64,000 nucleotides of DNA, taken from positions 356,001 to 420,000 of the forward strand of contig CAUJNA010001513.1 of the NCBI GenBank assembly GCA_963377175.1, in the 5' to 3' direction. The stretch is from Effrenium voratum. Its lineage: Eukaryota; Sar; Dinophyceae; Suessiales; Symbiodiniaceae. The notes under the pieces were generated by a model. That model was not told the DNA's origin. It did no database searches and saw only the letters and a list, made by a program, of their open reading frames with translations. A program made the position numbers and the translations under genes. Shown one piece after another: positions 60,809 through 63,800 of this stretch (positions are counted from its first letter, which is position 1; every line of letters starts with the position of its first letter).

Positions 60809-63800
60809 AGCAAGCACATGAAACTAATACGTATAAATGAATATATACAGCTATAAGGAAGAGAGTAGGACAATGCAGTAAATGACTGACAGTTGTCAAA
60901 GTATCAACTTCTGGTGTAGGCTCCAGACTTAAACCTAGCTGCAGTCGTCACATGAGTTTGAGGTAGTTGGGGTGGCGGGCAAGGGAAATGCACGAAACAG
61001 GGAGACTCGGAGTCATTAAAGATGATGTTGCTCCGGAGTTGGCAGCCATAGGGCCGAAGACAACGTACCCCAGAGTGCTGTGAAGTAATTGTTGACAAAC
61101 GTGTTGAATAAGGGTACTGTGAAATAGAGTAGTTTGGGACGAAACAACATGTTTTTGAATGACAGGGATATTTGTGTAAATGATTATGCTGATGAGTAGC
61201 CCTTTGATGAGTAGCCCTGGGGTCATAAATGAATAATCTGAACATGTTGTTGCTTACCCTTGGGCTTTGCGAAGTCAACGTTCGAGTCATGATGAAGGCA
61301 GGCCTTTAATTTTGTCCAACCTCTCACACCAACTGTTTGGTGCACCTTGGAGCTACACCCAGCCTTGCCCTTGTTGACGTGCCTCCAGGTATCTCCTGGG
61401 CAACGGATATCCCGTGGCGTTGAAGGGCTGGACCCACACCCGGCGCTACGCCTATGGCTTTCTCCGGAATAAGAAAGGCTCCGCCAGGCGCGGCCAGCCG
61501 GATCGCCCCGGCGCGATCCGCCAGACGCCAGAGATCTTTTGTCCGGAACTGTCCACGGTCAGAGGAATCACACTATAGTTGTTGTTCGGCACGAGGGGAA
61601 CCACACCTGAATCTGGAGGGAACTAACTACTCTTCACTCAGGGTATGTTTGAAGTTGTCCAAATCGACTCATCTAGCTCAAGCAGTTTGTGTTTGGGTTT
61701 GTCCTTGACCGTTTAGCTTCATTTTGTTTCTGCACGTCGCTTCCCCAGGTTGGACGTGTTGCCGGGCCGCGGGTGTCCACAGGCATTTCTTGGTGGGGCG
61801 AAAGGCGAATGTCCGCCTTCCGGAAGTTGATTGGTTTCTTGCACTGGCGTTTCAGAAGAGTTGCTCTTGGCCCCTTTCTGTTTTAAAGCGATTCCTCCCA
61901 ATGCGGAACATATTTGTGGTTGTCGTTTTTGGCGGTACACCAGTTGGTTGGTTTTAAAAGCACACCAACAGGAACCATTTTGCGGGTCCCCCTTAAAAAG
62001 ACGAGACACCCAAATTGTGGATGGACGAAATCTCGCGCCACCGCAGAGATCCCTGGAATGAGGATTTCACTGTAAATGCCAACCAGCAACGGTTTCAACC
62101 ATAGTTTCCAAGTGGTGCGAAATGGATTTCACAACCATCCACTGTATGTTTCCCCGAAACCAACTACCTAGAGTCTCCATGACCCTTAAAAAATGGGTCC
62201 ATGACCCCTTAATTTTGGGTAATGACCTACCATTTTTTGAGGGTCAGAAGGAGGTCCCGCAACTGGAGGGTTTCCATTTGTGTTTTTTTTGGCGCCAGTG
62301 CGGTGGTGTCTGGCTTGAAGCCCAAGCAGCTCTATGCCTTCAAGCTCTACCAGTACGCGCAGAGGCGGGATCGCACGGAGAAAGTTGCGCCGTGTTCGGA
62401 TTGTGGGATCGTTCGGATGGGCGACGCGTCCGACCTTCAAGCGGTCTATGTGGAGGATATGGAAACGGTACTATGCTGGGGGTTGGGGGTTGGGGGTTGT
62501 GATTTGGGGGCTGGGGGTGGTGATTTGGTCAAGTTGAGGCAAACCCGATTATATTATATCCGACAAAAAAAATCGCGTTGTGCGAAGGCCTTCGCATTGC
62601 CGCAGCTCATAGTTGAGCCCCGACGTCGAGTATAAGAAAGCCAAGCGGAGCAGTCCATATGGGTGTCTTTGGAGATTTCATGTGAAGTCTCTTTTGATTC
62701 GCCTTGAATGGATCGTGTCCCAGTTTCTGCTGTACCCAAATGTGCTCTTGAGGTATTTGGACCCCAGCGCAAAACATGTATGGCCTATCGAAGCACATGA
62801 ATGCACTCCTTGGCAAAGCTGAAGACCACAGCGCTAGTCTGGCAAGTTGTTTTGACGAGGGATTTCAGCCAGCGGTCAACACCGTCCAAAAGAAGGCTCC
62901 TTGTCGTCTTGACACGTCCATTTGGTGAATCAAGCCGGTTCCCCTGTAGCGCGGACCTTAAAGTGGTCCATGATGCGATTTGACTTTAAGAGTCACAGCG
63001 GCAGAATGGCCTCTGTCATGCTCGTAGGTTGGATTTTAGGGCTGCTTTTTGTATACCAAGAAGGAATCTCGTTGAAAGTGACACCGAAGATGGGTTTTTA
63101 TAAAGGGGACACCAATGGTTTCTTTCCTTTCGGTGCACGCTAAAACAAAGAGACACGCAAGAAGGGCACGTGTTTCACATCCCTCGCCTCGAGAGACGAG
63201 GATCATTTTGGGTCGCAGGGCAGGGGTCATTGTATTGAAATCGCTACGCGATCCGCCGACAGGCTTGGTGGTCCCACAAAGGCTCTATGTAAGCTCTCAA
63301 GTGCCACATAGGACCAACATGCAACGTGTCAGAAACTGCGCATCCCTCCCAGATGTTGAGAACGCAGAGGATGTAGGTAAGGGCCAGAGGGAATGCTGGG
63401 AATGCTGGGAATGCTAGGAATGCTGGGAATGATGGGAATGCTGGGAATGCTGGGAATGCAGTTCCCAAAAAATAAGATTTAAAAAAAAAAAAACGATTGG
63501 CAGCAACCCCCTTCACATTCCCGAAACATAGACTTCCAAAAGCACAAACATGCTGTGGATGTGTCGCAACGCCGCTATACTAATTTCAAGAAAGCAAGTT
63601 CTTTTTTGGCGGTTTCCAAATCAATATTCAAGTCCGATGATCAATCAGCTTGGCAGAACCTGGAAAGAATGCTTGGCTCCCAGACTGCGATTCCAATGGT
63701 TTTGTGTCATTGGTTTTAAAGGGGGAACCTCGCATGGGGCTTAGGAACCACTTGCAATGCTGCGCAATGGCCGCCTTGTTCAGGGGTCAGTGAATTTCCC

